This document shows positions 49,753-58,640 of a stretch of 64,000 nt of DNA, piece by piece. The notes under the pieces are model-generated. The model saw nothing but the letters and a program-made list of their open reading frames with translations. It was not told the origin of the DNA and did not search any database. The stretch lies in the NCBI GenBank assembly GCA_015056155.1, contig SVGU01000001.1:1-64000 (forward strand). Reading direction: 5' to 3'. Within the stretch, counting starts at the first letter, position 1. Each line of letters begins with the position of its first letter. The position numbers were made by a program, and so were the translations under genes. Source of the stretch: Clostridiales bacterium (GTDB lineage Bacteria; Bacillota; Clostridia; Christensenellales; Aristaeellaceae).

Positions 49753-51087
49753 ATGCATTTCATCCTGCTCTCCGGCGGTTCCGGCAAGCGCCTCTGGCCG
49801 CTGTCCAACGATATCCGCTCCAAGCAGTTCATCAAGATCTTCCGCCGGGAGGACGGCGAATACGAGTCCATGGTGCAGCGGGTCTATCGTCAGATCCGCG
49901 AGGTGGACCCCGACGCGACAGTGACCATCGCCACCTCCAAGACGCAGGTGAGCGCCATCCGCAACCAGCTGGGCGAGGAGGTCGGCGTGTGCGTGGAGCC
50001 GGCGCGCCGGGATACCTTCCCGGCCATCGCGCTGGCGGCGGCGTACCTGCATGACGTCAAGGGCGTGGACGAGAACGAGGCGGTCGTGGTCTGCCCGGTC
50101 GACCCCTATGTGGAGCGCGGCTACTTCGAGACCCTCGCCCGGATGCACAGCCTCGCGGAGGCGGGCGGCGCGAACCTCGTCCTCATGGGCATCGAGCCCA
50201 CCTACCCCAGCGAGAAGTACGGCTACATCATCCCCAAGGACAAGGCAGACGTCAGCCGGGTGGACTGCTTCAAGGAGAAGCCCGATGCAGCCACCGCGGC
50301 GGACTACATCCGTCAGGGCGCGCTGTGGAACGGTGGCGTGTTCGCCTTCCGCCTCAGCCATGTCCTGAACACCGCCCATCAGCTGATCGACTTCACCGGC
50401 TACAACGACCTGCTGGCGCAGTACGAGACGGTCACGAAGATCTCCTTCGACTACGCGGTGGTGGAGAAGGAAAAGGATATCGCCGTCCTGCGCTACAACG
50501 GCCAGTGGGCGGACCTGGGCACCTGGAACACCCTGACCGAGGCGATGGTGGAGAACACCGTGGGCGACGTGCGCATGAACGACCGGTGCGAGAACGTCCA
50601 CGTCCTCAACGACCTGAACGTCCCGGTGCTGTGCATGGGCCTGAAAAACGTGATCGTCTCTGCCAGCCCCGAGGGCATCCTCGTGTCCGACAAGGAGCAG
50701 TCCAGCTACATCAAGCCCTTCGTGGACGACATCCACCAGCAGGTGATGTTCGCCGAGAAGAGCTGGGGCAGCTTCAACGTCCTGGACGTGCAGCAGGACG
50801 GCCTGACCATCCGCATCACCCTGCTGCCCGGCCACCGCCTGCACTACCACAGCCACGAGCACCGCGACGAAACGTGGACAGTCATCAGCGGCGAGGGCAT
50901 CGCCGTGGTGGACGATGCGGAGATCTCCCTGCGCCCCGGCACGATGGTGCGCCTGCCCGCCGGCTGCCGCCACACCCTCATCGCCCGGACGGAGATGAAG
51001 GTGATCGAGGTTCAGATCGGCGAGAACATCTCCGCTGCCGACAAGCACAAGTACTCGCTGGAAAAGCGGTACGGTAAGCATATGTAA
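49753..51087 (+). CDS. manC: Mannose-1-phosphate guanylyltransferase with cupin domain
   Basis: A 444-residue type-II enzyme. The N-terminal nucleotidyltransferase domain has 'LLSGGSGKRLWPLSNDIRSKQF', 'VVVCPVDPYV' and 'FKEKPD'. The C-terminal mannose-6-phosphate-isomerase-like cupin has 'WGSFNVLD', 'HYHSHEHRDETWTVISGEG' and 'GCRHTLIA'. It makes GDP-mannose for gmd and may also isomerise fructose-6-phosphate. No phosphomannomutase is seen in the window. It ends the operon at a clear terminator. Confidence 0.92.
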   Translation: MHFILLSGGSGKRLWPLSNDIRSKQFIKIFRREDGEYESMVQRVYRQIREVDPDATVTIATSKTQVSAIRNQLGEEVGVCVEPARRDTFPAIALAAAYLHDVKGVDENEAVVVCPVDPYVERGYFETLARMHSLAEAGGANLVLMGIEPTYPSEKYGYIIPKDKADVSRVDCFKEKPDAATAADYIRQGALWNGGVFAFRLSHVLNTAHQLIDFTGYNDLLAQYETVTKISFDYAVVEKEKDIAVLRYNGQWADLGTWNTLTEAMVENTVGDVRMNDRCENVHVLNDLNVPVLCMGLKNVIVSASPEGILVSDKEQSSYIKPFVDDIHQQVMFAEKSWGSFNVLDVQQDGLTIRITLLPGHRLHYHSHEHRDETWTVISGEGIAVVDDAEISLRPGTMVRLPAGCRHTLIARTEMKVIEVQIGENISAADKHKYSLEKRYGKHM

Positions 51088-51091
51088 ACCC

Positions 51092-51134
51092 GGGACCAGC
51101 CGTTTTTTTCATGCAGGGCGGCTGGCCCTTTTTT
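51092..51134 (+). terminator. Terminator of gmd-fcl-manC
   Basis: GGG.CCAGCCG pairs with CGGCTGGCCC around a T-rich loop and is followed by six T. Confidence 0.85.
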
Positions 51135-51148
51135 GTCTCGGCGTGCAC

Positions 51149-51178
51149 TTGAAAACCGGGGCGGGGATGTGGTATGAT
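51149..51178 (+). promoter_or_regulatory. Promoter of nucleotidyltransferase-like gene
   Basis: TTGAAA, 18 bp, TATGAT, about 36 bp before the start codon. Confidence 0.6.
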
Positions 51179-51213
51179 ATGCGCGTAAGCTGATCTGAAA
51201 GGTTGTGTATGGA

Positions 51214-52323
51214 ATGAATGAGGTGTACGGGAGTCTGCTGGCGCACCTCGCGCAGACGCTCTTCGGCGTACCGACGGAAGCGAAGGTCACGGACGAGGTG
51301 CTGCGGGAGGCGAGGCGGCATACGGTCCTGTCCCTGATGCCGATCACGGAATCGCAGGTGTTCTGGAAGATCATTTCGCAGAACACCAGAATGCGCGTGG
51401 AGCACCGCAAGGTGCATGATCTGATGACGCGCCTGGGGATTCCCTATGCGACGCTCAAGGGCGTCACCTCTGCGCGGTACTATCCGGAGCCTGTCCGGCG
51501 GCAGCTGGGCGATGTGGATCTGATCGTCAAGCCGGCGGACTTCGAGCGCGCCTTTGAGCTGCTGGAGAAGGACGGGCATCATGGCGTGCGGGAGATGCAG
51601 GAGCATCATGTGCGCTACGACGAGGGGCCCGCAGGCTGGGAGCTCCACTGGCGTGCGCCGGGCTTTCCGGAAAACCACGAGATCGAGCGGTATGTGGATG
51701 AGATGGTCGATAATGCCCGGGAGTATGAGGGCTGCATGTGCCTGTCGGACTTCCATCATGGCCTGATCCTCCTAACGCACAGCGCCTATCACTGGATCAA
51801 CGCGGGCTTCAATCTGCGCGCGGTCTGCGACTGGGCGGTGTTCTATTCCCACTTCCCGGAGGACGAGTTCACCGGGATGTTTGAGGAGACGCTCAGGCGG
51901 CTGGGGCTGTGGAAGTATGCGCAGTACCTGACGGCGCTCTGCATCCGCTACCTGAAGGCGCCGGAAAGGGCGTTCGTCGGCGAGCAGGATGAGGCCTTCC
52001 TGGAGGCGCTGATGGAGGATATTCTGATCCCGGACAGCGAGCGGATCAATCAGGCGAAGCTGCTGATGGATGAGGGCAGCATGACGGTGGACGATACCGG
52101 CATGGTCCGCCGGTTCTTCATCATCCTGTCCCGCAAGGCGTGCCTGGTCTGGCCGGCGTGCGAGAAGTACAGGATCCTCCTGCCCTTCGGCATGATCGCG
52201 CATCTGGTGAAATACGCCGTCAAGGTCGTGAAGGGAAAGAAACCCAAGGTGCATCTCGGACAAATGGTCACCGGCGCGAAGAAGAGGAAGTCGCTCTATC
52301 AGCGCTTTGAGCTGTTCAGATAA
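51214..52323 (+). CDS. Uncharacterised nucleotidyltransferase-fold protein (PF14907-like)
   Basis: A 369-residue protein with 'YATLKGVTSARYYPEPVRRQLGDVDLIV' near residue 80, the GD-x-DL metal motif of the NTP_transf_5 group, then 'GWELHWR' and a helical C-terminal half ('HSAYHWINAGFNLRAVCDW'). Such proteins occur next to polysaccharide and peptide-modification loci; their reaction is not established. The start is uncertain: ATG 51214 is listed, and GTG 51205 lies closer to AAAGG. It has its own promoter and terminator. Confidence 0.72.
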   Translation: MNEVYGSLLAHLAQTLFGVPTEAKVTDEVLREARRHTVLSLMPITESQVFWKIISQNTRMRVEHRKVHDLMTRLGIPYATLKGVTSARYYPEPVRRQLGDVDLIVKPADFERAFELLEKDGHHGVREMQEHHVRYDEGPAGWELHWRAPGFPENHEIERYVDEMVDNAREYEGCMCLSDFHHGLILLTHSAYHWINAGFNLRAVCDWAVFYSHFPEDEFTGMFEETLRRLGLWKYAQYLTALCIRYLKAPERAFVGEQDEAFLEALMEDILIPDSERINQAKLLMDEGSMTVDDTGMVRRFFIILSRKACLVWPACEKYRILLPFGMIAHLVKYAVKVVKGKKPKVHLGQMVTGAKKRKSLYQRFELFR

Positions 52324-52338
52324 TCGCATATCGCACAG

Positions 52339-52384
52339 ACCCGGCGTCCGAAGTCGCACCCCGCGATGACGACGCCGGGTTTCT
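52339..52384 (+). terminator. Terminator after nucleotidyltransferase-like gene
   Basis: ACCCGGCGTC and GACGCCGGGT form a 10-bp stem followed by TTCTT. Confidence 0.75.
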
Positions 52385-52454
52385 TCCTGTTCCGGCGGAT
52401 GAACGCTGTCCCTGCTGGACAAAGTAGCCATGATGAAAGCGAGGGATCAGCATC

Positions 52455-54596
52455 ATGGCGAAAAAGCACCGTGAGATCCTGGCGCCCCTGAGCGGACAGG
52501 CCGTTCCGCTGGGAGAGGTGCCGGATGAAGTGTTCTCCCGGGAGGTCATGGGCGGCGGCGCGGCGATCCTCCCGGCGGACGGGCGGCTCGTCAGCCCAGT
52601 GGACGGCGTGGTCTCCGCCGTTGCGGAAACCGGTCATGCTTACGGCTTCACGACGGACGACGGTCTGGAGCTGCTGGTGCATGTGGGGCTGGACACGGTG
52701 GACATGCGGGGCGAGGGCTTCCGGCCCTGCGTCCGGACGGGCGACAGGGTGCGCGCGGGCGAAACGGTGGCGCAGATCGACCTGGCGCTGCTGCGGAAGA
52801 GCGGGCGGAATGCGGTCACGCCGGTCGTGGTGTGCGGCGGCGCGGAAGGCTGCCGGATCATCCCGGCGCAGGGGCCGGTCCGGGCAGGGAAGGACGCACT
52901 CCTCACCCTGGCGGAGGACGCTGTGCCGTCAGCGCAGAACGTCCCCGTGCGACGCAGGCCGGTGGTCAGCTTTGACCTGCTGCAGAAGCTGGGCAAGGTG
53001 CTCATGACGGTCATCGCCGTGATGCCGGCGGCGGGTCTGGTGCTGTCCGTCGGCAAGCTGATCCAGATGGCGGGTGCGGCGCTTCCGGCTGTCGTGACCG
53101 TCGGCGCGGTGATGGAGCAGATCGGCTGGGCCATCATCGGCAACCTGCATCTGCTGTTCGCCGCGGCCATTGGCGGCAGCTGGGCGAAGGACCGGGCGGG
53201 CGGCGCCTTCGCGGCGATCCTCGCCTTCGTACTCATCAACTGCATCACCGGCGCGGTGTTCGGCGTGACGGGCGATATGCTGTCGTCGGCGGAGGCGGTG
53301 ACGCATTCCGTGTTCGGGCAGGAGATGCGCGTCACGGATTACTTCACGGAGGTGCTGGGGCGGCCGGCGCTGAACATGGGCGTGTTCGTGGGCATCATCT
53401 CCGGCTTCCTCGGCGGCATGGTGTATAACCGGTATTACAGCTTCCGCCGCCTGCCGGATGCGCTGGCGTTCTTCAACGGCAAGCGCTTCGTGCCGCTGAT
53501 GGTGATCGTGTATTCGGCGGCGGCGTCGCTGCTGCTGGCGGTGGTCTGGCCGGTGATCCAGTCGGGGATCAATGCCTTCGGCGTGTGGATCGCGGGCTCG
53601 GCCGATACTGCGCCGGTGCTGGCGCCCTTCATTTACGGCACGCTGGAGCGCCTGCTGCTGCCCTTCGGACTGCACCACATGCTCACCATCCCCATGAACT
53701 ACACCTCCTTCGGCGGGGAGTACCTCATCCAGACGGGCGCGGCGGCGGGGACGGTGGTCTACGGGCAGGATCCGTTGTGGCTGGCGTGGGTGACGGATCT
53801 GATCAACCTGCGCAGCGCGGGCGACGCGGCCACGGCGCAGCGGCTGATGCAGATGGTGGTGCCGGCAAGGTTCAAGGTCGGGCAGATGATCGGCTCCGGC
53901 GGCCTCCTGCTGGGCTTCGGGCTGGCGATGTACCGCCGGGTCGAAAAGCCGCGCCGCCGGGCATACCGGTCCATGTTCGTGTCCACGGCGCTGGCGGTGT
54001 TCCTGACCGGCGTGACGGAACCGATCGAGTTCATGTTCATGTTCTGCGCGCTGCCGCTGTACATCGTGTATGCGCTGCTGCAGGGCTGTGCCTTCGCGCT
54101 GGCGGGGGTGGTGGATCTGCGGCTGCACGCCTTCGGCAGCCTGGAGCTCCTGACCCGCGTGCCCATGAGCCTGCAGGCGGGGCTGGGCGGGGACATCGTC
54201 CGCTTTGTCATCGCCTGCGCCGCGTTCTTCGTGATCGGCTATGCGGTGGCCTACTGGATGATCGGCCGCTTCCGGTATGCCACGCCCGGACGGCTGGGAA
54301 ACTACAATGACGACAGCGCGCAGGAGTCTGCCGGAGCGCCCCGGACGGCGGAGGCAGGCGAACCCTCGCAGGCGGAGCGCATCATTGCGCTGCTGGGCGG
54401 CCGGGAGAATATCGTGCTGGTGGACGCCTGCATGACGCGGCTGCGCGTGACCGTCCGGGATGCGGAGAAGGTCGCGGATGCGGCGGCGTGGCGCGCGGAG
54501 GGCGCGATGAGCCTGCTCGTCAAGGGAAACGGCATCCAGGCGGTCTACGGCCCCAAAGCGGACGTATTGAAATCGGACGTGAACGACATCCTGTGA
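52455..54596 (+). CDS. PTS permease, glucose/GlcNAc superfamily, EIIA-EIIC-EIIB
   Basis: A 713-residue phosphotransferase transporter. Residues about 1-155 are a glucose-type EIIA with phosphorylatable His in 'LLVHVGLDTVDM'. Residues about 175-620 are EIIC with some ten helices ('VIAVMPAAGLVLSVGKLIQ', 'FGLHHMLTIPMNYTSFGG', 'TGVTEPIEFMFMF'). Residues about 640-713 are EIIB with the phospho-cysteine in 'VDACMTRLRVTV'. It imports and phosphorylates a hexose or short glucoside, but the sugar cannot be read from the sequence. The A-C-B order differs from the usual C-B-A of PtsG. It lies upstream of the hemicellulose operon, with which it may share inducers. Confidence 0.88.
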   Translation: MAKKHREILAPLSGQAVPLGEVPDEVFSREVMGGGAAILPADGRLVSPVDGVVSAVAETGHAYGFTTDDGLELLVHVGLDTVDMRGEGFRPCVRTGDRVRAGETVAQIDLALLRKSGRNAVTPVVVCGGAEGCRIIPAQGPVRAGKDALLTLAEDAVPSAQNVPVRRRPVVSFDLLQKLGKVLMTVIAVMPAAGLVLSVGKLIQMAGAALPAVVTVGAVMEQIGWAIIGNLHLLFAAAIGGSWAKDRAGGAFAAILAFVLINCITGAVFGVTGDMLSSAEAVTHSVFGQEMRVTDYFTEVLGRPALNMGVFVGIISGFLGGMVYNRYYSFRRLPDALAFFNGKRFVPLMVIVYSAAASLLLAVVWPVIQSGINAFGVWIAGSADTAPVLAPFIYGTLERLLLPFGLHHMLTIPMNYTSFGGEYLIQTGAAAGTVVYGQDPLWLAWVTDLINLRSAGDAATAQRLMQMVVPARFKVGQMIGSGGLLLGFGLAMYRRVEKPRRRAYRSMFVSTALAVFLTGVTEPIEFMFMFCALPLYIVYALLQGCAFALAGVVDLRLHAFGSLELLTRVPMSLQAGLGGDIVRFVIACAAFFVIGYAVAYWMIGRFRYATPGRLGNYNDDSAQESAGAPRTAEAGEPSQAERIIALLGGRENIVLVDACMTRLRVTVRDAEKVADAAAWRAEGAMSLLVKGNGIQAVYGPKADVLKSDVNDIL

Positions 54597-54655
54597 TCCG
54601 CCGGGAGCTGTCGGGTCCCTGCCGCTGCACGCGCATCCCGCTATACATTCCCCGA

Positions 54656-54684
54656 TTGCGCTTTTCCTCCGCTGCTGGTATAAT
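54656..54684 (+). promoter_or_regulatory. First tandem promoter of the hemicellulose operon
   Basis: TTGCGC, 17 bp, TATAAT. Confidence 0.6.
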
Positions 54685-54708
54685 GGACAGGTCGCAGGCG
54701 AGATTATC

Positions 54709-54722
54709 GTTGCATTTGCAAC
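54709..54722. promoter_or_regulatory. Candidate operator GTTGCA-TT-TGCAAC
   Basis: A perfect 6-2-6 palindrome covers the -35 of the second promoter and lies 25 bp downstream of the first -10. That is where a LacI- or GntR-type repressor would block both. No such regulator gene is adjacent. Confidence 0.5.
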
Positions 54723-54738
54723 CAGTTTGTGATATGAT
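54710..54738 (+). promoter_or_regulatory. Second tandem promoter of the hemicellulose operon
   Basis: TTGCAT, 17 bp, TATGAT. The -35 lies inside the palindrome at 54709-54722. Confidence 0.65.
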
Positions 54739-54798
54739 ACCCATGACGGCGCACAGGCGCCCCAATTGTTCTGACAATGAAACATCGGAGGAGACAGC

Positions 54799-56556
54799 AT
54801 GGGTAACTATCGCAATTTCAAACTTGTCGTGTATTTTGTGGCGGGCGGCGTGAAACGGGCGACCCGCGAGCAGCTGGAACAGGACCTTGCTTTCTTCGGC
54901 CGGCATATGCGGCTGGACAAGGTGTATCTGGAGCCTTATCGGGATGAATTTGCCGGCGAGGAGCAGTTCGACCTGTGCAAGGCGGTCTTCGAGGAGCACG
55001 GCGTGGAGGTATCCGGCGGCATCACGACCACGTATCCCACCCTGCCCGGCGACGACCGGCAGCGCATGTTCAACACCTTCTGCTACAACGATGAGAAGAT
55101 GCTGGAGCAGCTGCGCGAGGTGAGCGCCTTCCTCGGCGGCAAGGTGAAGGAATTCATCATCGACGACTTCTATTTCACCAACTGCACGTGCGAAAAGTGC
55201 CGCGCGGGCCGCGACGCGTTCAATGCCGCGCACGGCATCGCGGACGGCAGCTGGGAGCGGTACCGCCTGGACCTGATGCAGCGCGTCAGCCGGGAGTATA
55301 TGATCGCCCCGGCGAAGGCCGTCAACCCGGACTGCTCCATCACCATCAAGTACCCCAACTGGGCGGAGAGCTATCAGGAGACCGGCTACAATCCCGCGGA
55401 GCAGCGCACCGTCTTCGACAACCTCTACACCGGCACCGAGACCCGCGACCCGGTCACTACCGACCAGCATCTGCCGCGCTACCTGAGCTACTCGCTGATG
55501 ACCTATTTCGAGAACATGTGGCCTGGGCACAACGGCGGCGGCTGGTTCGATCCCTTTGACATGCACATCACCGAGCACTATCTGGAGCAGGCCTACCTGA
55601 CGGCCTTCTCCAAGCCGAAGGAGCTGATGATGTTCTGCTTCCAGGCGCTGGCGAACACGATGAACGTGCCCGCCCTCGGCTTCCAGCTGGACCGGCTGGA
55701 TGCGGTGCTGGACCACTGCGGCGCGCCGGTGGGCGTCGCCTGCTATCTGCCGGACAACTGTCAGGGCGAGGACAACGTGCAGGACTTCCTGGGCATGGTG
55801 GGTCTGCCGGTCGTGTGCACGCCGTATTTCCCGGAGGACGCGAAGGCGGTCCTCCTGACCCGCTCCTCCGCCTGCGACTCCGATGTGGTGGAGAAGCTGG
55901 AGCGCTATGTCGCTGCGGGCGGCCGCGCGCTGGTCACCCACGGCTTCGTGGAGGCGACGATGGACCGCGGCATCCAGCGCATGACCTCCATCCGCTTTGC
56001 CGGACGTAAGGTCCTCGCGCAGGACTTCCTCGTCGAGCAGGCGGATTCCCGCATGCACGGCCGTCTGCTGACCTATCCCCACGGGGAGAAGGCCGTCCTC
56101 GTCACCGTGCCGGAGCACCGCAACAACAGCAGCTGGGCGCTCATCAAGACCCGCGTGGGTCAGGAGAGCTACGGCATGCTCCTGCGGGACACCTACGGCA
56201 AGGGCGAGATGCTGACGCTGGCGGTGCCGGATTCCTTCAGCGACCTGTACCATCTGCCGGTGGATGTGCTGTCGCGCCTGCGCGCTGCCTTCCCGGTGAA
56301 CGGCGTGCATCTGGAGTGCGAAGCCCTCATCAGCATGTTCGCCTATGACAACGACACCTTCATCCTCTATCCCTACGTGGACGAGGGCACGCAGCCCAGC
56401 CTTGGCCGCATCCATATCGCCGGTCAGGTGAAGGAGCTGGCGCTGCCCGTCTCCTGCAGGAGCGTGAAGCCCCTGTATCGGACGGAACGGGAGACCGTAT
56501 TCGAATTCCGCGCCATGCCCGGGCAGTATGTGCTCTACCGCATCGTGCGCGAATAA
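54799..56556 (+). CDS. Putative cytoplasmic glycoside hydrolase, family not recognised
   Basis: A 585-residue protein without signal peptide. The N-terminal 330 residues look like a TIM barrel ('KLVVYFVAGGV', 'DKVYLEPYRDEFAG', 'VKEFIIDDFYFTNCTCEKC', 'CSITIKYPNWAESY'). The acidic strand-end 'DD(F/Y)' and the CxCxxC loop recall GH42-like barrels. The middle resembles a beta-galactosidase trimerisation or GATase-like domain ('DSDVVEKLERYVAAGGRALVTHG'), and the C-terminus is a beta sandwich. It is first in an operon with a GH10 xylanase and an SGNH esterase, so action on hemicellulose fragments inside the cell is likely. RBS GGAGGAG. Confidence 0.65.
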   Translation: MGNYRNFKLVVYFVAGGVKRATREQLEQDLAFFGRHMRLDKVYLEPYRDEFAGEEQFDLCKAVFEEHGVEVSGGITTTYPTLPGDDRQRMFNTFCYNDEKMLEQLREVSAFLGGKVKEFIIDDFYFTNCTCEKCRAGRDAFNAAHGIADGSWERYRLDLMQRVSREYMIAPAKAVNPDCSITIKYPNWAESYQETGYNPAEQRTVFDNLYTGTETRDPVTTDQHLPRYLSYSLMTYFENMWPGHNGGGWFDPFDMHITEHYLEQAYLTAFSKPKELMMFCFQALANTMNVPALGFQLDRLDAVLDHCGAPVGVACYLPDNCQGEDNVQDFLGMVGLPVVCTPYFPEDAKAVLLTRSSACDSDVVEKLERYVAAGGRALVTHGFVEATMDRGIQRMTSIRFAGRKVLAQDFLVEQADSRMHGRLLTYPHGEKAVLVTVPEHRNNSSWALIKTRVGQESYGMLLRDTYGKGEMLTLAVPDSFSDLYHLPVDVLSRLRAAFPVNGVHLECEALISMFAYDNDTFILYPYVDEGTQPSLGRIHIAGQVKELALPVSCRSVKPLYRTERETVFEFRAMPGQYVLYRIVRE

Positions 56557-56577
56557 ACGCAAAAGGAGGCGGCATTC

Positions 56578-57813
56578 ATGGACCGCTACGCACACCGCAA
56601 ATCCACCTGCCGGATCCGTCTGGTGGAGGGCGACGGAACGCCCTTTGCCGGCCGCAAGGTCACGGTGGAGCTGAAAAAGCATGAATTCAAGTTTGGCTGC
56701 AACATCTTCTGGCTCAGCGCGATGCTGGACCCGGCCGTTCCGACGGAGCACCGGGCAAAGCTGGAGAAGATGTGGGAGAGCTGGTCGGCGCTGTTCAACT
56801 TCGGCACCCTGCCTTTCTATCAGGGTCAGTACGAGCGGACCGAGGGCGTGACCCGCGAGGAGAGCACCCTGCGCGCCGCCCGGTTCCTCAAGGAGAACAA
56901 CGTGGACATGAAGGGCCACCCCCTGTGCTGGCACACCGTGTCCGCCAAGTGGCTGCTGGGCCGCGACAACAAGGACGTGCTGGAGAACCAGCTCAGCCGC
57001 ATCTGCCGCGAGGTGACGGCCTTCAAGGATTACATCCACATGTGGGACGTGATCAACGAGGTGGTCATCATGCCCGTCTTCGACCGGGAGGACAACGCCA
57101 TCACCCGCCTGTGCGCCGAGATGGGCCGGGTTCCGCTGGTCAAGGCGGTGTTCGATATGGCGCGCCGGATGGACCCGGACGCGACGCTCCTGCTCAACGA
57201 CTTCAACACCAGCGACCGCTACCGCGAGCTGATCGCCGACTGTCTGGCGGCGGACGTGCCCATCGACGTGATCGGCATCCAGTCCCACCAGCATCAGGGC
57301 TTCTGGGGCCTGGAGAAGCTGCATGAGGTGCTGGAGCGCTTCGAGACCTTCGGGCTGCCGCTGCACTTCACCGAGAACACCTTCGTCTCCGGCGATCCCA
57401 TCCCCCCGCACATCACCGACCTGAACGACTGGCGCGTGGACGAGTGGCCGACCACCCCTGCCGGCGAGGACCGTCAGGCGCGGGACCTGCTGAGCATGGT
57501 CGATACGCTCTTTGCCCACCCGAAGGTGGAGGCCTTCACCAACTGGGACTTCGCCGACGGCGCATGGCTGGGCGCGCCCTCGGGCCTGGTGCGCAAGGAC
57601 GGCAGCCACAAGCCCGCCTACGACGCGCTTAAGCAGCGCATCACCCAGGACTGGCACACGAAGCTGACCCTCACGACGGACGAGAACGGCTACTGCGAAG
57701 TGACCGGCTTCCGCGGCGAATACGAGGCGGTCGTGGACGGCCTGATGGGTACCTTCACGCTGGACAAGTCCGGCGAGGACAAGACGGTGCTGCCCTGCTG
57801 GCTGGTGCTGTAA
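56578..57813 (+). CDS. Intracellular GH10 endo-beta-1,4-xylanase
   Basis: A 411-residue protein with a GH10 catalytic barrel. It has 'KGHPLCWHT', acid/base Glu161 in 'WDVINEV', 'LLLNDFN', 'IGIQSHQHQG' and nucleophile Glu266 in 'LHFTENTF', then 'WDFADGAWLGAPSGLVRKDGSHKPAYDAL'. An N-terminal 40-residue beta segment and a short C-terminal beta domain flank the barrel. No signal peptide or binding module is present, so it should cleave imported xylo-oligosaccharides. RBS AAAGGAGG, 21 bp after the preceding gene. Confidence 0.92.
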   Translation: MDRYAHRKSTCRIRLVEGDGTPFAGRKVTVELKKHEFKFGCNIFWLSAMLDPAVPTEHRAKLEKMWESWSALFNFGTLPFYQGQYERTEGVTREESTLRAARFLKENNVDMKGHPLCWHTVSAKWLLGRDNKDVLENQLSRICREVTAFKDYIHMWDVINEVVIMPVFDREDNAITRLCAEMGRVPLVKAVFDMARRMDPDATLLLNDFNTSDRYRELIADCLAADVPIDVIGIQSHQHQGFWGLEKLHEVLERFETFGLPLHFTENTFVSGDPIPPHITDLNDWRVDEWPTTPAGEDRQARDLLSMVDTLFAHPKVEAFTNWDFADGAWLGAPSGLVRKDGSHKPAYDALKQRITQDWHTKLTLTTDENGYCEVTGFRGEYEAVVDGLMGTFTLDKSGEDKTVLPCWLVL

Positions 57814-57834
57814 GACAACGGAATGCAAATATTT

Positions 57835-57861
57835 GCGGCGGATGGCGTGGCTGTCCGCCGC
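57835..57861 (+). terminator. Hairpin after xylanase gene
   Basis: GCGGCGGA pairs with TCCGCCGC around an 11-nt loop, followed by TTCTG. The T run is poor, so termination is probably partial. Confidence 0.45.
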
Positions 57862-57903
57862 TTCTGCGTTGCCGTAAGGGCGTTTTCCATTGCAGAAAGC
57901 TGT

Positions 57904-57931
57904 TTTCATCCGGCACATCCTGTGCTATAAT
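57904..57931 (+). promoter_or_regulatory. Possible promoter of the zinc-ribbon gene
   Basis: TTTCAT, 16 bp, TATAAT, 29 bp before the next start codon. Confidence 0.45.
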
Positions 57932-57960
57932 GTCGATGAATCAACCGAAGGAGTCTGCCC

Positions 57961-58611
57961 ATGGAGACGAACCTGCTGCCGACTCATCTGCGCCCCCTCG
58001 CTGCCGGGCTGTCCCGGTATGCCGGCTGCCTCACCATGACTCTGCGCTGCCCCTGCGGCTGCACCCGTTTCCGGCTGGAGGAGGCCACGCACAGCGCGGC
58101 GGAGCAGGCGGCCATCGAAGCGTGGCTGGCGGCGGAGAAGGCTGCCCGGAAGGGACGGATCCTTCGCTTCCGCAAAAATGCGCATGGTCAGACGGAGCTG
58201 ATGTGCCGCCGGATCTTCTTCGGGCGCTGGGAGTCCTTCAAGGCCCTGATCCCGCCGCCGCCCTGCCATATGGATGTGCGGGCCCTGCGCGGCGCCTGCC
58301 GGAAATGCGGCAGGACGCACCTCATCTACGACAACCGCCTGCACGGCTTTGATGCGCTCATGGGCGAATACACCGGCGAGGCGATGGCCTGGCAGCCCCA
58401 GTGGCGGGAGATCGACATGCAGGCCCTCGATGTACCGGAGGGGGAGATGATCCGCGTGGATATCCCCGAGGCCGACGAGCGCAGCCTGGCGGATATGCGC
58501 GAATTCATCCCCGGCTTCACCCCGGAGATGGCCTGCGACGCCTTCAGCTGCATTGAGGTCTGGAGCGACGTCGGCGGCAAGCGCGATGCGATGCTCTTTG
58601 ACGCCGGATAA
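57961..58611 (+). CDS. Protein of unknown function with cysteine pairs
   Basis: A 216-residue soluble protein. 'RCPCGCTRFRL' (about 29-39) and 'CRKCGRTHLIYDN' (about 113-125) hold two CxC/CxxC pairs likely to bind zinc. The C-terminal half is acidic with no recognised domain. ATG 57961 follows AAGGAG. It sits in front of the SGNH hydrolase and may be co-transcribed with it. Nothing in the sequence gives a function. Confidence 0.7.
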   Translation: METNLLPTHLRPLAAGLSRYAGCLTMTLRCPCGCTRFRLEEATHSAAEQAAIEAWLAAEKAARKGRILRFRKNAHGQTELMCRRIFFGRWESFKALIPPPPCHMDVRALRGACRKCGRTHLIYDNRLHGFDALMGEYTGEAMAWQPQWREIDMQALDVPEGEMIRVDIPEADERSLADMREFIPGFTPEMACDAFSCIEVWSDVGGKRDAMLFDAG

Positions 58612-58640
58612 ACGAACAAAACCGTGGAGGTTCAACAGAT

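Noticed and set aside
54520-57918. 1132-residue minus-strand ORF
   Set aside because: Antisense to the glycosidase and GH10 genes; composition is that of a GC-rich shadow frame.
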